Shown here piece after piece: positions 26,519 to 35,077 of a stretch of 64,000 nucleotides of DNA. The notes below the pieces were generated by a model that worked only from the letters and a program-made list of their open reading frames with translations, was not told the DNA's origin and made no database searches. Origin of the DNA: Sphingomonas sp. CL5.1 (lineage in GTDB: Bacteria; Pseudomonadota; Alphaproteobacteria; Sphingomonadales; Sphingomonadaceae); contig NZ_CP050137.1 in the NCBI RefSeq assembly GCF_013344685.1, forward strand, positions 682,001-746,000. The letters run 5' to 3'. Each line of letters starts with the position of its first letter. Position 1 is the stretch's first letter. Position numbers and translations under genes: made by a program.

Positions 26519-27066
26519 TCATCCGCTCCGGCGAGCGCGTCGCGGAACTCGCCGACCAGACGATAATAATCGTCGTCCGGCCAGCGCAGGCTATGGGCGC
26601 CTGCCGGCCAGTCGGCATAGGCTCCGGTCGCCGGAACCACGGTCGAGAAATCGGAAAGGCCCCGGCGGCGCAGTATCTTCCACACCCCGTCGCGACATTC
26701 GCACAGGTCGATGTAGCGGCCCTCGAAGAAAGCATCCTCCTCGCCCCGCCCGTCCGCCGCGTTTCGCCGGTGATGCGCGAGATAATAGCTTTCGGCGAGC
26801 GCCCGCTCCTCCCGCACCTCGACCGAGACGTTCGAGACATGATGCGCCGCGTGGAGGCAGCGCTCGATGATCGGCAGCGCATAGTCGATGAAGCCGTCGG
26901 CCGGCCCGCGATAGCCGCCGTGCGCGATCGTCGCCTCCGGCCAATAGCATTGCCGCATCCCTGCTATGTCCTTGCGGTCGTTGGCGCGCGCGCCGGCATG
27001 GATCAGCGCGGTCACCGCGAGCGTCGCCTCGATCCGGCGCAGCCGCTCGCCGAGGTCCGCGTCCAT
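26515..27066 (-). CDS. NTF2/SnoaL-like protein, cytoplasmic paralogue
   Basis: The 183-residue protein has no signal peptide. It carries the aligned motifs ARANDRKDIAGMRQCYWPEATIAHGGYRG, HAAHHVSNVSVEV, LAHHRRNAADGRGEEDAFFEGRYIDL and VWKILRRRGLSDFS. A second protein in the window (52092-52724) shares all of these but carries a twin-arginine signal. The fold is the scytalone-dehydratase/ketosteroid-isomerase type, so a dehydratase, isomerase or hydratase role is likely. It lies between the thiolase (3-base gap) and SDR genes. Confidence 0.82.
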   Translation of the reverse strand: MDADLGERLRRIEATLAVTALIHAGARANDRKDIAGMRQCYWPEATIAHGGYRGPADGFIDYALPIIERCLHAAHHVSNVSVEVREERALAESYYLAHHRRNAADGRGEEDAFFEGRYIDLCECRDGVWKILRRRGLSDFSTVVPATGAYADWPAGAHSLRWPDDDYYRLVGEFRDALAGADE

Positions 27067-27069
27067 CGC

Positions 27070-28263
27070 CTATTGCCCCTCGTCGCGGCTGATCGCGAAG
27101 GCGGTGGCCTTGGTCAGCCCGTTCGAGATCGTCGCGATCGCGCGCCGCGCGCCCGGCACCTGCCGCTCGCCGCCGCGATCGGTGACCTGGATCACCGCCT
27201 CGGCAAGCTGCGTCATGCCATGCAGCCGCCCCTCGCCCAGCGCGCCGCCGCCGGTGTTGACCGGCAGCTTGCCGCCGAGGCTACCATGCCCGTCGCGCAG
27301 GAAGGCCAGCCCCTCGCCGCGCGGCACGATCCCCAGCCCCTCCAGCCACAGATATACGAACGGAGCGAAGCCGTCGTAGAGCTGGGCGGTGTCGAAATCG
27401 CTCGGGCCGAGGCCGGTCGCCTCCCATAGCCGCGCCGCGACCTGCTCGCACCCGATCCAGATATCGTCGAGCGTCATCGGCACGCCGGTCGGCGGCGAAT
27501 GGGTGCCGGCGGAGAAGCCGGTCAGCAGCGCCGGCTTCCGCTTCAGGTCGCGCGCCCGCTCGGTCGAGGTGAGCAGCAGCGCCGCGCAGCCGTCGACCGG
27601 AATGTCGCAATCGAGGATCGACATCGGATCGGCGATCATCCGCGCGTTGAGGTAATCGTCCGCCGCCAGCGGCTTGCCGCGCCAGAAGCCGTTGGGATTG
27701 CGGCAGGTATTGGCGCGGTTGTCGACTATGTAGCGGGCGAGGTCGGCGCGCGAATAGCCGAACATCTCGAAATAGCGCTTGACCACGCTCGCCGCCCAGG
27801 ACGGCGGACCACTGAAGCCGAACGGCGCCAGCCATTGCTCCGGCCCGACCGAATATCTGTTCTCATAGTTGATGTAGCTGCCCGGCGGCACGTGCAGCGC
27901 GCGATAGACGACCACATGGCTGCACACCCCGCTGGCGATCGCCATCGCCGCTTCCATGAAGGCCTGCGTCACCATGCCGTTGGTCGAGCCGGTCCAGCGC
28001 GTGTGGGTGTGGATGCCGAGCCGCTCGCCCAGCGCCCAAGGGGTGACGACGTCGATCCCCTCCACCGTGCCCTTCGCCCCGCCGTAGCGCGGCATCGAGG
28101 GCGAGGTGGCGAGGCCGTCAAGCGCGCGGCGATCCAGCCCCGCGTCGGCCAGCGCCGCGTCCACCGCCTCCGCTGCGAGGCTGGCGAGCGAGCGCTCCGG
28201 CCGGCGCGTCAGCGGGCTGTAGCCGATGCCCGCGACCGCGATCCTGTCCCTGAACGCCCGCAT
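27070..28263 (-). CDS. Thiolase-fold protein without the nucleophilic Cys; possible retro-aldolase
   Basis: The 397-residue protein is a thiolase of the SCP-x/lipid-transfer type (IAVAGIGYSPLTRRPERS; AEAVDAALADAGLD). At the position of the thiolase nucleophile (VCASG) it has TGSTNG (Ser93), so there is no catalytic Cys. It keeps the late NTGGGALGEGRLHG region (His348) and an LYDGF motif (Tyr296). Cys-less thiolases that pair with a DUF35 protein include Ltp2, the steroid side-chain aldolase of actinobacteria. The adjacent DUF35 gene, overlapping by one base, makes the same pairing likely here. Whether Tyr296 matches an Ltp2 active-site tyrosine needs an alignment. Confidence 0.88.
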   Translation of the reverse strand: MRAFRDRIAVAGIGYSPLTRRPERSLASLAAEAVDAALADAGLDRRALDGLATSPSMPRYGGAKGTVEGIDVVTPWALGERLGIHTHTRWTGSTNGMVTQAFMEAAMAIASGVCSHVVVYRALHVPPGSYINYENRYSVGPEQWLAPFGFSGPPSWAASVVKRYFEMFGYSRADLARYIVDNRANTCRNPNGFWRGKPLAADDYLNARMIADPMSILDCDIPVDGCAALLLTSTERARDLKRKPALLTGFSAGTHSPPTGVPMTLDDIWIGCEQVAARLWEATGLGPSDFDTAQLYDGFAPFVYLWLEGLGIVPRGEGLAFLRDGHGSLGGKLPVNTGGGALGEGRLHGMTQLAEAVIQVTDRGGERQVPGARRAIATISNGLTKATAFAISRDEGQ

Positions 28264-28700
28264 CACGCCGCCTCCCGCGCCGGGCGGAATTGCGGCAGCG
28301 CGCAATCCTCCGTCACCCGCTCGAACGTCACTTCCAGCGGCATGCCAAGCCGCAACTCCTCCTCGCGCGCGCCGACGATATTGGTGGAGAGCAGCAGATG
28401 CGGCTGTTCCGCCAGCTCGACGATCGCCACGATCAGCGGCAGCATGTCGCGGAAGCCGGGGGCCGGCGCTTCCTTGAGCACGCACCAGGTGAACAGGCTG
28501 CCCTTGCCCGAGACCGTCTCATAGCCCAGGTCCTCGCTGCCGCAGGTCGGGCAGGCGAGGCTCGGCGCGTGGTTCCAGCGGCGGCAGGCGCGGCAGCGCT
28601 GGATATCGAGTCGCCCGGCCTTCGCCGCGTCCCAGAATGCCTCGCTCACCTCGTCGCCAAGCGGCAACGGCCGCAGGACGGCTTCGCTCTCCACGGTCAC
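28263..28700 (-). CDS. DUF35 OB-fold/zinc-ribbon protein, partner of the thiolase
   Basis: The chosen GTG at 28700 has an AGGAAGG site and gives 145 residues. A rubredoxin-like zinc ribbon with C36, C39, C50 and C53 (CRACRRWNHAPSLACPTC) is followed by an OB-fold (GKGSLFTWCVLKEAPAPGFRDMLPLIVAIVEL). DUF35 proteins bind acyl-CoA and act with thiolases, HMG-CoA synthases or steroid aldolases. It is the first gene of the operon, and its start overlaps no other gene. Two copies of the shared 19-bp operator lie upstream. Confidence 0.9.
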   Translation of the reverse strand: MTVESEAVLRPLPLGDEVSEAFWDAAKAGRLDIQRCRACRRWNHAPSLACPTCGSEDLGYETVSGKGSLFTWCVLKEAPAPGFRDMLPLIVAIVELAEQPHLLLSTNIVGAREEELRLGMPLEVTFERVTEDCALPQFRPAREAA

Positions 28701-28728
28701 CGCTGATCCTTCCTTCCTCGCCGGATAT

Positions 28729-28747
28729 AGCACCATAGTGCAATTTT
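28729..28747 (+). promoter_or_regulatory. Operator copy a (AGCAC-CATA-GTGCA-ATTTT)
   Basis: First of the shared 19-bp elements, with the pattern TGCAC-N4-RTGCA plus an A/T pentamer. Its arms are GCAC/GTGC. It lies 29 bases in front of the DUF35 start at 28700, in the control region shared with the P450 gene. Confidence 0.6.
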
Positions 28748-28812
28748 CACGCATTTGTGTGCCTCTATTCGCCGCTGGTTGCAAGCGCCGCGCCGAAATT
28801 TGACGAACGCCG

Positions 28813-28841
28813 TTGACGGGTCCAGCACTAGCCCGTATTTT
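28813..28841 (+). promoter_or_regulatory. Promoter of the P450-ferredoxin pair
   Basis: TTGACG (28813-28818) and TATTTT (28836-28841) are 17 bases apart, a good sigma-70 layout. Operator copy b begins at the last base of the -10 hexamer, so a bound repressor would block RNA polymerase. Confidence 0.6.
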
Positions 28842-28859
28842 TCACTCAAATGCAAAATT
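28841..28859 (+). promoter_or_regulatory. Operator copy b (TTCAC-TCAA-ATGCA-AAATT)
   Basis: Second element in the divergent DUF35/P450 gap. It has one mismatch to the TGCAC left arm and a perfect right arm plus AAATT. It covers the expected transcription start of the P450 gene (ATG at 28879). Confidence 0.65.
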
Positions 28860-28878
28860 GACAGGATGAGGCCAATCC

Positions 28879-30102
28879 ATGCAAGCGACCGCCGCCGTTC
28901 GTCCAAGCCATGTGCCGCCCGAGCTGGTCGGCGGCTTCAACCTGATGGACGACCCCTCGATGCTGCCGCAGCCGCTCGGCGATCCGCACACCGCGATCGC
29001 TCGGCTGCTCGACGGGCCGCCGGTCTTCTACTCGCTCAACATGACCCGCAACGGCGAGGGCGCGTGGATCGTGGTGCGCGCCGAGGACCAGCGCCGCGTG
29101 CTGCAGGACGGCGCGACCTTCTCCAGCAATCGCAACATCTTCTCGTCCGCGCTGGGCGAGAACTGGCCGCTGATCCCGCTGGAGATCGATCCGCCGGAGC
29201 ACGGCAAATGGCGCTCGCTGCTCAACCCCCTGCTCTCCCCGCGCCGCGTGGTGAACCTCGAGCCGATCGTCCGCCAGCGCGCGATCGACCTGATCGAGGG
29301 GATCAAGGCGAAGGGCACGAGCTGCGAGGCGATGAGCGAGTTCGCCTTCCCCTTCGCGGTCAGCATCTTCCTCCAGTTCCTCGGCATCGGCCATGAGCGG
29401 CTGCACGAGTTCGTCGGCTGGGCCAACGACCTGCTGCACGGCACACCGGCACAACGGACCGAGGCGGCGAAGATCGTCGTCGCCTATCTCGACGACCTGC
29501 AGGCGCTGCGCCGCCGCGAGCCGGCCGACGACTTCATGACCTTCGTCACGCAAGCCGAGATCGACGGCCGCCGGATGACCGAGCATGAAGTGAAGTCGAT
29601 GAGCGTGCTGCTGTTCATCGCCGGGCTGGACACGGTGGCGGCGGCGATCGGCTTCGACCTGCTCTATCTCGCGCGGCATCAGGCCGAGCAGGAACTGCTG
29701 CGCGCCGAGCCGAACCGCATCCTGCTCGCCGCCGAGGAGATGCTGCGCGCCTTCCCGACCGTCACGCCGATCCGCCGCGCGACGCGCGACGTGGAGGTGG
29801 CGGGCGTACTCATCAAGGCGGGCGACCTCATCGCCTGCCCGTCGATGACCGCGAACCGCGATCCGGCGGAATTCACCAACCCGGAGAAGATCGACTTCGC
29901 GCGCGAGGACAATCGCCACGTCGCCTTCGCCTATGGCCCGCACCGCTGCCTCGGCTCGCACCTCGCGCGGCGCGAGGTGGTGATCGGGCTGGAGGAATGG
30001 CTGGGGCGGATTCCCACCTTCCGCTTCAAGGAGGGGCATCTGCCGACCGTGTACGGCGGCTTCGTGTTCGGGGTCGAGGATCTGGTGCTGGCGTGGGACT
30101 GA
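28879..30102 (+). CDS. Cytochrome P450
   Basis: The 407-residue soluble bacterial P450 has the heme-binding motif FAYGPHRCLGSHLARRE (axial Cys357), the I-helix FIAGLDTVAA (248-252 AGLDT, with the oxygen-activating D-T pair) and an E287-x-x-R290 pair. It should hydroxylate a hydrophobic substrate using electrons from the [3Fe-4S] ferredoxin encoded 25 bases downstream; the ferredoxin reductase is not nearby. Similarity in motifs to CYP families of terpene and steroid oxidation is noted but not enough to name a family. Confidence 0.94.
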   Translation: MQATAAVRPSHVPPELVGGFNLMDDPSMLPQPLGDPHTAIARLLDGPPVFYSLNMTRNGEGAWIVVRAEDQRRVLQDGATFSSNRNIFSSALGENWPLIPLEIDPPEHGKWRSLLNPLLSPRRVVNLEPIVRQRAIDLIEGIKAKGTSCEAMSEFAFPFAVSIFLQFLGIGHERLHEFVGWANDLLHGTPAQRTEAAKIVVAYLDDLQALRRREPADDFMTFVTQAEIDGRRMTEHEVKSMSVLLFIAGLDTVAAAIGFDLLYLARHQAEQELLRAEPNRILLAAEEMLRAFPTVTPIRRATRDVEVAGVLIKAGDLIACPSMTANRDPAEFTNPEKIDFAREDNRHVAFAYGPHRCLGSHLARREVVIGLEEWLGRIPTFRFKEGHLPTVYGGFVFGVEDLVLAWD

Positions 30103-30127
30103 CGCGGCAAAGCGAGAGGAAAAGACG

Positions 30128-30325
30128 ATGCGCGTGATCGTGGATGGCGCCAAATGCCAGGGCAACGCCCGCTGCTGGGCGCAGGACCCCGAGATGTTCG
30201 ACCTCAACGACGAAGGCTATCTCCCGACGCAGGTGATCGACGTGCCGGACGATCCCGACAAGCAGCTCAAGGCGCGGCGCGGCGTGCGCGCCTGCCCGGA
30301 ACGCGCGCTGACGCTCGAGGAATAG
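30128..30325 (+). CDS. [3Fe-4S]-type ferredoxin, P450 partner
   Basis: The 65-residue ferredoxin has three cluster cysteines in the CYP-ferredoxin pattern: C10 and C16 in CQGNARC, and C56 in ACPERAL. The fourth position is not Cys, as expected for a [3Fe-4S] protein. It lies directly after the P450 gene, with a terminator after it, so the two form one transcript. It should carry electrons to the P450. Confidence 0.93.
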   Translation: MRVIVDGAKCQGNARCWAQDPEMFDLNDEGYLPTQVIDVPDDPDKQLKARRGVRACPERALTLEE

Positions 30326-30348
30326 GCCGGGACGGAAATCCCCACCTG

Positions 30349-30379
30349 GGCCGGCGGGAGCGCGCTTCCGCCGGCTTTT
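30349..30379 (+). terminator. Terminator of the P450-ferredoxin transcript
   Basis: GCCGGCGG (30349-30356) pairs with CCGCCGGC (30367-30374) across a 10-base loop and is followed by five Ts. It is a strong intrinsic terminator 24 bases after the ferredoxin stop. Confidence 0.85.
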
Positions 30380-30431
30380 TCGTGCGTGTGGCCGGCGGAA
30401 TCCCGTTCGCCCTTCCGCCACGACGACGGAA

Positions 30432-30459
30432 GGGCGGAGCCACCGTGGCGGCTCCGCCC
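30432..30459. terminator. Second hairpin between ferredoxin and TonB receptor genes
   Basis: A perfect 10-base inverted repeat (GGGCGGAGCC ... GGCTCCGCCC) with an 8-base loop, followed on the plus strand by TCCCTTTT. It lies just beyond the 3' end of the minus-strand receptor gene (30490) and may terminate either transcript. Confidence 0.5.
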
Positions 30460-30489
30460 TCCCTTTTCGCCCCCTCGGGGAAAGCGGCG

Positions 30490-33459
30490 TCAGAACTTGA
30501 AGCGCACGCCCGCCGTGAAGGCGCGGCCGACGAAATCGTACACCGCGATATTGGTCGGCAGGTTGACGCCCGGCACGGTGCCGGGGATCAGCGGCGGGTC
30601 CTTGTCGAACAGGTTGTTGATCGTCAGGAACGGCTCGAAGTGCTTGCCCTCCCCGATATCGACCTTCGCGCGCAGCGTGAGGTCGGTGTAGAATACCGCG
30701 CCGACATGATCGTCGACGAAGCTGACGCGGGCGCCGTTCGGCAGCGCGCCCGGAATGTCGAGCCGCATCGAGCCGACCATCTGCTCCGATATCGTCAGGC
30801 CGAAACGGTCGGTGCTGTAATCGGCGGTCAGCGAGCCGCGCCAGCGCGGATAGCCCGCCGGGTTGGAGCCGACCACGTTGACGCCCGCGTAATGCAGCGT
30901 CGGCGCGCCGGCATATTGCTGGGTATCGAACTTGTCGAGGTAGTTGGCGTAGAGCCGCAACGCGAGCCCGCCATTGCCCAGACTGGTGCGATAGGTGGCG
31001 TCGAAGTCGATGCCGGCGGTCTTCAGGAAGGCGATGTTCGCCGGCGCGATACGGATCAACGTCGGGAAGGCAGTAGGCGAACTGCGCGTAATGAGCGCGC
31101 ACTCCGGACCGGTGCCGCCGCTGTTGGTGCAATTGTCGACGATCTGCTGCGCCGAAAGCTGATCGATCAGCGAGTCGACCTTGATCGAATAATAGTCGAC
31201 CGACATGCTGAAGCCCGGCAGGAAGCGCGGCGTCAGCACGGCGCCGATCGTCAGCGTCTTGGCCTTCTCCGGCTTCAGGCCCAGATTGCCGGACGTGACC
31301 GACGAGACGTTCTGGTTGATACCGGAGCCGATCGTGCCGGCGGCGTTCTGCTTGTCGTTGATGATGCCGATCGCCGATTGTGCGCCGCTGTACAGCTCGA
31401 ACAAATTGGGCGCTCGGATGTCACGCGAATAGGTAGCGCGCAGCAGGAAATCCTGCACCAGCTTCCATGTGCCGCCAGCCTTCCAGGTGGTGACCGTGCC
31501 CGAAGTCGAATAATCGGTCACACGGACCGCGCCGTTGAGGCTCAGCTCCTGGAACAGCGGCGCATCCTTGAGGATCGGCACCGCCAGCTCGGCGAAGCCC
31601 TCCTTCACGTTATAGCTGCCGTGGCCCTGGCCGACGTTGGTCAGCCAGTAGAACAATGCGCCGGCCGGCACGCCGCGCAGCCCCGCGAAATAGGCGCTGC
31701 GCTTGGCCGCGGTGTCCAGATCGGCCGGATCGGCGTTGCTGGTGAGATCGAGCGACTGGTTGCGCCATTCGACGCCGGCGGCGAGGTCGACCGGCCCGGC
31801 CGGCAGGTTGAACAGGCTGCCGGAGATGCTGGCGGTGACCGAATCCTGCTTGATCGTCGCGTCGTAGCGCGAGGTGCCGGTGGCATAGGCATAGCCCGCC
31901 GGGGTCGCCGCCGCCGGATTGCCGGCGAGCAGGTTGAGCGGCTGGCAGCCGGCATATTGCGCCGCCACCGTCGGATCGGTCAGCACGCGGCAGGTCGGCA
32001 CGCCGTTCGCCATCACCACGTCGGTCGCGGCGAAGAGCTTCTTGTTATCGTACAGTCCGGAGGTGGCCATATGGTGCACCGACTGGCCGTGGGTGTAGTT
32101 CAGCGACCATTTGAAATCGCCGAAATGGCCGTCGAGCCCGGCGGTCGCCATCCAATAGTCGGTGCGCTCCCGCGCCAGCGGCTGCGGCTGGCCGGCGTCA
32201 TAGGAGCCGACGGTGAGATAATCGTTCGGCCCCGCCAACGTGGCCTGCATCGCGGGCGAGAGATACGGGTTGCCACTGTAGAGATTGACCGCCTCGCTGG
32301 GCGGCACGAGCGCGTTGGTCTGTGTCGGATAGACATAGTCGCTACGGCTGAACAGGCCCTGGACATAGGCGTTGATGCCATCGGACACGTCATAGGACAG
32401 GCGGCCGAACGTGTTGTAGGTCTTGCCGGGGATGATCGCGGCATTCTGCTGCGTGATGCCATAGCCGTCGCCGCCAGACTGGAAACCGGTGGTGCCGACC
32501 GCCGTGCCGGTGTTGAACGGCCGGGTGGTGCCGTCCGGGTTGACCACCTGCCCGATCAACGGATTGGTGAGGGAGCTGGCGCTCGTGATCCGCGCGTTGC
32601 TGGTCAGCGCGGAGATGCGCACGTCGGTGCCGATCGTATAGGGATTGGTCGCCGTGCCCGGCGTGCCGCCGCCGACGACCGAGCCGACATAGTTATAACC
32701 CTTGTTCGAGAAATCGCGATCGGCGCGCTTCATCCCGTCGTTGTTGTTGTATTCGGCGCTGAACTCGATATGGCCGCGACCGCCCGCGAAGCCGGTGCCT
32801 CCGGCAATGCCGATGCGCTGGCTGGCGGCATAGCCGCGCTGCGCCACGCCGGCCTGCGCCACGCCGCTCAACCCGTTGAAATTCTTGTCGAGCACGAAGT
32901 TGACGACGCCCGCCACCGCGTCCGATCCCCAGGCCGCCGACGCGCCGCCGGTGACGACGTCGACGCGCTGCATCAGCAGTTCCGGCAGCACGTTGGTGTC
33001 GATCGTGCCGACATATTCGGTCGGCGAGACGCGCAGGCCGTCGAACAGGATCAGCGTGCGCAGCGGCCCCTTCGGATTGGCGCCGGTGGTGCCGAGGCCG
33101 CGCAGGTTGAGGATGTTGCCGTGGATCGGCAGGTTCGAGAAGTTCGACGCGGCCTTGCTCGGGCTGAGCGAGTTGGCGAATTGCGGCAGCTTGTTGAGCG
33201 CGTCCGGTACGCCCGACGGCGTCGACTTGAGCAGGTCGTCGGTGGTCGCCACGGTGACCGGCGTCGGCGCGGTATAGCCATCGCGCACGATGCGCGTGCC
33301 GGTGACGACGACGTCGGGCGTGGTCTGCGCCGGAGCGGACTGGTCCTGAGCCGCCTGGCCCTGCGCGGCGGCCGGAGCGGGCGCCGTCTCGGCGACGGCG
33401 GGCACGGCGAACGTCAGCGCGCTGGTCGCCATGAGCGCGGCAATGGCACGAACTCTCAT
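30490..33459 (-). CDS. TonB-dependent receptor of the catabolic cluster
   Basis: The 989-residue receptor has a signal peptide (MRVRAIAALMATSALTFAVPAVAE), a proline/glutamine-rich linker, the TonB-box-like PDVVVTGTRIVRDGY, a plug with DALNKLPQF, RGLGTTGANPKGPLRTLILFDGLRVSP and VDVVTGGASAAWGSDAVAGVVNFVLDKNF, and a long barrel ending VRFKF. It belongs to the large carbohydrate/aromatic/terpenoid-type TonB receptors of sphingomonads and is not of the siderophore type. Its promoter carries two operator copies, so its expression follows the other catabolic genes. It probably brings the unknown substrate into the periplasm. Confidence 0.92.
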   Translation of the reverse strand: MRVRAIAALMATSALTFAVPAVAETAPAPAAAQGQAAQDQSAPAQTTPDVVVTGTRIVRDGYTAPTPVTVATTDDLLKSTPSGVPDALNKLPQFANSLSPSKAASNFSNLPIHGNILNLRGLGTTGANPKGPLRTLILFDGLRVSPTEYVGTIDTNVLPELLMQRVDVVTGGASAAWGSDAVAGVVNFVLDKNFNGLSGVAQAGVAQRGYAASQRIGIAGGTGFAGGRGHIEFSAEYNNNDGMKRADRDFSNKGYNYVGSVVGGGTPGTATNPYTIGTDVRISALTSNARITSASSLTNPLIGQVVNPDGTTRPFNTGTAVGTTGFQSGGDGYGITQQNAAIIPGKTYNTFGRLSYDVSDGINAYVQGLFSRSDYVYPTQTNALVPPSEAVNLYSGNPYLSPAMQATLAGPNDYLTVGSYDAGQPQPLARERTDYWMATAGLDGHFGDFKWSLNYTHGQSVHHMATSGLYDNKKLFAATDVVMANGVPTCRVLTDPTVAAQYAGCQPLNLLAGNPAAATPAGYAYATGTSRYDATIKQDSVTASISGSLFNLPAGPVDLAAGVEWRNQSLDLTSNADPADLDTAAKRSAYFAGLRGVPAGALFYWLTNVGQGHGSYNVKEGFAELAVPILKDAPLFQELSLNGAVRVTDYSTSGTVTTWKAGGTWKLVQDFLLRATYSRDIRAPNLFELYSGAQSAIGIINDKQNAAGTIGSGINQNVSSVTSGNLGLKPEKAKTLTIGAVLTPRFLPGFSMSVDYYSIKVDSLIDQLSAQQIVDNCTNSGGTGPECALITRSSPTAFPTLIRIAPANIAFLKTAGIDFDATYRTSLGNGGLALRLYANYLDKFDTQQYAGAPTLHYAGVNVVGSNPAGYPRWRGSLTADYSTDRFGLTISEQMVGSMRLDIPGALPNGARVSFVDDHVGAVFYTDLTLRAKVDIGEGKHFEPFLTINNLFDKDPPLIPGTVPGVNLPTNIAVYDFVGRAFTAGVRFKF

Positions 33460-33512
33460 ATCCTACCTCCCCAAAGCAGCGCCGGCGGTTGATTTTTAAC
33501 CGGCGTCAAAAG

Positions 33513-33531
33513 TGGACTTGAATGCAAAATT
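33513..33531 (+). promoter_or_regulatory. Operator copy c (TGGAC-TTGA-ATGCA-AAATT)
   Basis: One mismatch in the left arm, perfect right arm and AAATT. It lies 54-72 bases upstream of the TonB receptor start. On the minus strand TTGACA (33553-33558) is followed after 17 bases by TACCAA, which borders this operator, so it sits at or just after the -10 region. Confidence 0.65.
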
Positions 33532-33548
33532 GGTACGGCGATGAATCT

Positions 33549-33567
33549 TGCGTGTCAATGCAAAATT
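33549..33567 (+). promoter_or_regulatory. Operator copy d (TGCGT-GTCA-ATGCA-AAATT)
   Basis: One mismatch in the left arm. The minus-strand -35 hexamer TTGACA (33553-33558) is embedded in it, and its right end overlaps the stop of the carboxylesterase gene. Copies c and d are 36 bases apart. Confidence 0.65.
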
Positions 33568-35077
33568 AAGGCTGGACCGCCAGCCCCGTCTCGCGCCGCC
33601 AGCGATCGTACCATGCCGCCATCGCCGCCGGCCTGATGCCCTGCGTCACGCTCATCCGGTCGCGCACCAGCAATGTCTCGTGCGAGCCGGGCGCGGTGCG
33701 CGGCCAGATCACCGGCCCCGCGCCGTTCGGATCGCCGGAACGCAGGAAATTCAGCCACATGCCGCGCCATTCCCGCGCCATCGCGGCGGTGCGCGGATCG
33801 TCCTCCGGCGCGACGCCGAACAGATAGGGCATGTCGGCGCAATGCGGCGCGCCGGGCACGCTCGCTCGCTCGGCCGGCGGCACGAAATCGAAATGATAGC
33901 TCCAAGCCGGCGCGCGGCGCGCCGCCAGCCCCGCCATGCCGAGCGCGGCGGAGGTGAAGATGAAATCAGTCTGCACGCGGCGGATCAGTTCCGCCTCGCT
34001 CAACGGGCCATCGGCTTCGTAGATCGGACGCCACGAGTCGAGGTCGATCCCGAACAGCCGCTTGAGCGTCGGCGCGTCGAAGCCCATCAGCCCGAACACG
34101 CTCGCCTCGTTGCTGGTCGATCCGGCGATGAACGGCACCGGCGCCTGCTCGCCGCGCGCGAAGATCGCCGAGATCGCGTCGGGAACCAATCGCCCGTCGA
34201 CGATCGCGCCGAACGCCGGCGGCCCCGGATCGGCGGCGAGCACCTGCGCGATGCTCAGCCGGCGCAGCGCTGCCAGCCCGGCCGCGCCCGTGTCGGTGAC
34301 GCCCGCGCGCGCCGCGAAGGCCACGCCCTCCGCCTCGGCGCGGTCGAGCGGGCGGGTGGCGTTGAAGAAGCCGCCGCCGGAATGCGCGCTCGCCCGCGCG
34401 AACAGCCCGCGCGCCGCTGGCGATGCCAACAACGCGTTGACGCTCGATCCGCCGGCGGAGCAGCCGAGGATGGTGATATTGTCGGGATCGCCGCCGAACC
34501 GCGCGATGTTGCGCCGCGTCCATTCCAGCGCGCGGAGCTGGTCGGAGAGCCAGAAATTGCCGGTCCCGCGCCCCGCCTCCGCGACGAGCGCGGGATGCGC
34601 GAAGAAGCCGAAGCGGCCGACGCGATAATTGGGCGAGACGAGGATCACCCCGCCGCGCACCAGCGGCGACAGCCCGGCTTCCACCATGTAGCGCCCCGAG
34701 CCGAAGGCATAGGCCCCGCCGTGGATCGAGAACAGCACCGGCAGCCGCTTCGCCGCGCGATCCGGCGTTATGATGCTGAGCGTCAGGCAATCCTCGCTCT
34801 GCGCATGGGCCGGCCGGTTGCCCTCCGGCTTCTGCGGGCAATCGAAGCCGAAGCGCGTCGCGTCGCGGATGCCCTTCCACGGACGAACGGGCAGCGCCTC
34901 GCGCCAGCGCAGCGCGCCCACCGGCGGCAGCGCATAAGGGATGCCGCGCCACGCCGCGCCTTGCTCCAGCGCCACGCCGCGCACCCGCCCGGTGTCGGTG
35001 GTGACGACCGGGCCGGCGTTCGCGGCGAGCAGCACCGCCGCGGCGAGCAGCCCGATCGCCCGCCGCGCCCGCCTCAT
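33566..35077 (-). CDS. Type B carboxylesterase, exported
   Basis: The chosen ATG at 35077 overlaps the stop of the luciferase-like gene (ATGA) and gives 503 residues with a signal peptide (MRRARRAIGLLAAAVLLAANAGPVV). The alpha/beta-hydrolase features are an oxyanion HGG (119-121), the nucleophile S207 in GCSAGGSS and the SEDCLTL motif typical of p-nitrobenzyl-esterase-like enzymes. It should hydrolyse a carboxylic ester in the periplasm. The frame extends further upstream but that part is antisense to the preceding gene. Confidence 0.9.
   Translation of the reverse strand: MRRARRAIGLLAAAVLLAANAGPVVTTDTGRVRGVALEQGAAWRGIPYALPPVGALRWREALPVRPWKGIRDATRFGFDCPQKPEGNRPAHAQSEDCLTLSIITPDRAAKRLPVLFSIHGGAYAFGSGRYMVEAGLSPLVRGGVILVSPNYRVGRFGFFAHPALVAEAGRGTGNFWLSDQLRALEWTRRNIARFGGDPDNITILGCSAGGSSVNALLASPAARGLFARASAHSGGGFFNATRPLDRAEAEGVAFAARAGVTDTGAAGLAALRRLSIAQVLAADPGPPAFGAIVDGRLVPDAISAIFARGEQAPVPFIAGSTSNEASVFGLMGFDAPTLKRLFGIDLDSWRPIYEADGPLSEAELIRRVQTDFIFTSAALGMAGLAARRAPAWSYHFDFVPPAERASVPGAPHCADMPYLFGVAPEDDPRTAAMAREWRGMWLNFLRSGDPNGAGPVIWPRTAPGSHETLLVRDRMSVTQGIRPAAMAAWYDRWRRETGLAVQP

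Noticed and set aside
30432..30459. A mobile element or repeat family at the hairpins between ferredoxin and receptor genes
   Set aside because: Only two hairpins with terminator features, no transposase and no further copies seen in the window.
30154..33492. A plus-strand open frame of 1112 codons antisense to the catabolic TonB receptor
   Set aside because: It has no family motifs and mirrors the receptor gene; such frames are expected in GC-rich DNA.
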